Assembly (NCBI GenBank): GCA_946616385.1
Contig: CAMOIZ010000041.1
Span: forward strand, 1 to 8,442
Source: an uncultured Bacteroidales bacterium
Lineage (GTDB): Bacteria; Bacteroidota; Bacteroidia; Bacteroidales; UBA932
Direction of reading: 5' to 3'
DNA length: 8,442 nt
Each line of letters starts with the position of its first letter. The stretch's first letter is position 1. Made by a program: the position numbers and the translations under genes. The notes under the pieces are model-generated. The model did not search any database. It saw nothing but the letters and a program-made list of their open reading frames with translations, and was not told the DNA's origin. This document shows positions 6,838-8,442 of this stretch, piece after piece.

Positions 6838-7356
6838 TTATTTGGTCACGCAGACCCGGATGCTCATTGAATTGGTTATTTGCTCCGGGCTATATCCGTC
6901 GAGGTCCTGGAGAATGAACGTGATGAGACCTTTCTGATAGTCGAAGCGGGTGTTTTCCGCAACTATCACCACTTCTTCGTTGCCGCTGTCGTCGGTAGTG
7001 ACGATTTCGAGGGGATATACGAAGGGGAGGGGATTCCAACTGCCAAGATTCTTCGCTGCATCGTATACGGTGTAGATATAAGCGTGAACCGTACCAAGTG
7101 CGATGACTTCGTCGGTGATATCTTCGTTGTTGCAGTCGCAGTAGTAGTAATTGTCGGAACCGGGAACGTTGGTCTCGTTCAATTTCCAGTCTGAAGGGTT
7201 GATGGTGTAGTCTTTTACAAAGATCTGGGCACCATTCACATTGGTAATGTATTCCTTCGTAATGTACTCTTTGGTACATGCGGAGAAAATGCCTAATGCC
7301 GCTGCCGCGACAATGAATAATTTCAGGTACTTCATAGTATTGAATTTTATAATCAT
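6838..7356 (-). CDS. Small Bacteroidota lipoprotein of unknown function
   Basis: 172 residues if begun at 7356, or 165 from the second ATG at 7335. The second start gives a textbook lipoprotein signal, MKYLKLFIVAAAALGIFSAC, with the lipidated Cys at residue 27 of the long form. The first start overlaps the upstream methyltransferase stop as ATGA and could be translationally coupled, so both are possible. After the Cys come two copies of the peptide TKEYI (28-37). A compact domain follows, with SDWKLNE, a NYYYCDC stretch, an ITDEVIALGTVHAYIYT segment, a WNPLPFVYPLE segment and a C-terminal IRVCVTK strand. This pattern recalls a recurring class of small Bacteroidota lipoproteins (from memory; function unknown). 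Expected to be anchored in the outer or inner membrane. It ends against the shared bidirectional terminator and is probably cotranscribed with the methyltransferase. Confidence 0.8.
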   Translation of the reverse strand: MIIKFNTMKYLKLFIVAAAALGIFSACTKEYITKEYITNVNGAQIFVKDYTINPSDWKLNETNVPGSDNYYYCDCNNEDITDEVIALGTVHAYIYTVYDAAKNLGSWNPLPFVYPLEIVTTDDSGNEEVVIVAENTRFDYQKGLITFILQDLDGYSPEQITNSMSIRVCVTK

Positions 7357-7877
7357 TTACTTGCTTCCCATAATACCACTCCTGCGCATACGCTGACGTT
7401 CAAGGAGTGTTTTGTGCCGTGCTGCGGGATTTCGAGGGCGAAATCACATGCATCCACCGTCTCCTGCGAGACGCCGTCGACCTCATTGCCGAACACAAAA
7501 GCATATTTCCTGCCTGCTTCCCTCCTGAATTCTCCCAACTTGACAGAATGCTCCGTCTGCTCTACCGCAACCACGCAATAACCGTTATCTTGCAATTCCC
7601 GCACCAAAACCGTGGCATCGCTCCTGTTTTCCCAACGGACGCTGTCCTCGGCCCCCAGGGCGGTTTTGTGGATCTCGGCGGTAGGAGGCACCGGAGTAAT
7701 GCCGCACAACCACACGCGGTCGATGCGGAAAGCGTCTGAACTACGGAAGATGCTCCCAACGTTGTGGGCGCTGCGGATATTGTCGAGGATAACCTCTATT
7801 CCCGACGGCTCCGCCTCGCGGTATTGCTGCGCGTTCAATCTTCCGAGTTCCGAATTCAGCAGTTTACGGTCCTTCAT
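7353..7877 (-). CDS. SPOUT-class TrmH/SpoU-family tRNA/rRNA 2'-O-methyltransferase
   Basis: A 174-residue cytoplasmic RNA ribose methyltransferase using S-adenosylmethionine. All three SpoU motifs are present: motif 1 NIRSAHNVGSIFRSSDA (33-49, with N39 and R45), motif 2 FVFGNEVDGVS (127-137), and motif 3 IPQHGTKHSLNVSVCAGVVLWE (150-171 region), whose N160-S162 lie in the trefoil-knot cofactor site. The length matches single-domain family members with no added L30e-like RNA-binding domain, so its exact RNA target cannot be read from the sequence. A TACCTTTG motif sits just upstream of the ATG. The gene overlaps the downstream lipoprotein by ATGA if the latter's first start is used. Divergent from the MFS transporter gene. 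Confidence 0.9.
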   Translation of the reverse strand: MKDRKLLNSELGRLNAQQYREAEPSGIEVILDNIRSAHNVGSIFRSSDAFRIDRVWLCGITPVPPTAEIHKTALGAEDSVRWENRSDATVLVRELQDNGYCVVAVEQTEHSVKLGEFRREAGRKYAFVFGNEVDGVSQETVDACDFALEIPQHGTKHSLNVSVCAGVVLWEASK

Positions 7878-7882
7878 CTCCG

Positions 7883-7890
7883 CAAAGGTA
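7883..7890 (-). promoter_or_regulatory. Candidate -7 element of the methyltransferase/lipoprotein operon
   Basis: On the minus strand TACCTTTG (7890 to 7883) matches TAnnTTTG and lies 5 bases before the methyltransferase ATG, predicting a leaderless or nearly leaderless transcript. No -33 TTG is seen at the usual spacing. Confidence 0.35.
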
Positions 7891-7944
7891 AGAAAAAACT
7901 GGGCGTTTTTCTTGGGGAATCAGGCACATTTGCCAATTAAAGTG

Positions 7945-7952
7945 TAATTTTG
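7945..7952 (+). promoter_or_regulatory. Candidate -7 element of the MFS transporter gene
   Basis: TAATTTTG matches TAnnTTTG and ends 18 bases before the transporter ATG at 7971, the same spacing as at the PurL-like gene. A convincing -33 element is not seen; a TTTG at 7929-7932 is too close. Confidence 0.4.
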
Positions 7953-7970
7953 TAGAAAGACAGCATAATA

Positions 7971-8442
7971 ATGCAGACCAAAAAGAGTTTCAACTATTGG
8001 CAATGGAAGGTTATCATCTGCTCGATGATAGGCTATTCGATGTTTTATTTCGTGCGTAAGAACTTTTCTTTCGCAATGCCTGTCCTTGGGGCGGAGTATG
8101 GCATAAAGGACACAAGTTTCGGTGTGATCCTGACTCTTGGAGGTCTGGTTTACGGGCTCAGCAAGTTTGCGAACGGATTCCTGGCGGATCGTGCGAATGC
8201 CCGCTGGCATCTGGTAATCGCCCTGACTGCCTGCGTAGTGCTGAACGCTCTTTTCGGCTGGAGCCCGGCAATCAGCCGATGGATCAGCGGAAGTGCGGAA
8301 GGGCCCGACTTTGTCGGCACGCTTGTGACGGTCACTGCGGTTTTCATCATCCTTAACAATCTCTTCCAGGGAGCCGGGTTCGGCCCGTGCAACAGGTTGC
8401 TGGTGCATTGGATCCCTCCAAAGGAACTTGCGACCAAGATGT
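7971..8442 (+). CDS. MFS transporter, organophosphate:phosphate antiporter (GlpT/UhpT-like) family, 5' part
   Basis: 157 codons are visible before the window edge, about a third of a typical 430-460-residue protein. Inner-membrane secondary transporter expected to exchange a phosphorylated metabolite (glycerol-3-phosphate, hexose phosphate or similar) for inorganic phosphate. Family marks are GYSMFYFVRKNFSFAMP (21-37), where Arg29 matches the phosphate-binding Arg of GlpT/UhpT, the MFS loop GFLADRANAR (about 69-78), and the FQGAGFGPCNRLLVHW stretch near residues 133-148, matching the QGMGxPPCxRxxxHW signature of the family. Hydrophobic segments at about 14-30, 50-70, 80-98 and 115-135 fit the first four helices. 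The loop before the fourth helix (ISRWISGSAEGPDF) looks somewhat longer than in E. coli relatives. Substrate cannot be decided from this fragment. Some Bacteroidota members are annotated as GlpT, others as sensor-like UhpC. Confidence 0.9.
   Translation, partial: MQTKKSFNYWQWKVIICSMIGYSMFYFVRKNFSFAMPVLGAEYGIKDTSFGVILTLGGLVYGLSKFANGFLADRANARWHLVIALTACVVLNALFGWSPAISRWISGSAEGPDFVGTLVTVTAVFIILNNLFQGAGFGPCNRLLVHWIPPKELATKM

Noticed and set aside
7920..8408. A 162-codon minus-strand open frame at the right edge.
   Set aside because: It is antisense to the transporter gene, whose membrane segments and family signature are unmistakable on the plus strand.

Overview
The window reads as a piece of chromosome from a member of the Bacteroidota, most likely order Bacteroidales. 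The GC content looks moderately high, so an Alistipes/Rikenellaceae-like relative is plausible, but this is inference. Three things point this way. Several gene starts are preceded by the Bacteroidota -7 promoter motif TAnnTTTG. Convincing Shine-Dalgarno sites are absent. The gene set (a PIN-PhoH ATPase, PPDK, a small SPII lipoprotein, and a paralog resembling the C-terminal half of Bacteroides-type large PurL) fits that phylum.

Layout: (1) 1-1477, minus strand: folC, a folylpolyglutamate/dihydrofolate synthase whose 3' end lies beyond the left edge. (2) 1478-1520: a short divergent promoter region. (3) 1521-2645, plus: a degenerate PurL-like (AIR-synthase-fold) protein, followed after 9 bp by (4) 2655-3998, phoH-like PIN-ATPase; these two probably form an operon. 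(5) 3999-4075: a promoter region with imperfect direct repeats, then (6) 4076-6805, ppdK, pyruvate phosphate dikinase, ended by (7) a strong bidirectional terminator at 6804-6833. (8) Converging on it from the right is a minus-strand pair: an SPOUT-class RNA 2'-O-methyltransferase (7353-7877) and a small lipoprotein (6838-7356 or 7335). (9) 7878-7970: a second divergent promoter region. (10) 7971-8442, plus: the first third of an organophosphate:phosphate antiporter-type MFS transporter, cut by the right edge. No stretch of more than 300 bases lacks a gene.

The genes are mostly central-metabolism and RNA housekeeping functions: folate polyglutamylation, pyruvate/PEP interconversion, RNA processing and modification, and phosphorylated-metabolite uptake. 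No CRISPR array, tRNA, rRNA, transposase or phage gene was seen.

The most unusual feature is inside folC. The reading frame contains two separate extra segments relative to the family, and both are palindromic DNA whose length is a multiple of three. One is a 138-bp array of three 34-bp hairpins (403-540), spaced so that the same repeat is read in three different frames without a stop. The other is a 111-bp segment (1127-1237) bounded by 11-bp inverted repeats with further nested inverted repeats inside. This resembles the in-gene palindromic elements known from Rickettsia, although the sequences are not claimed to be related. The second notable item is the PurL-like protein: the fold's landmarks are retained but the conserved nucleotide-site motifs are altered, suggesting a pseudoenzyme.
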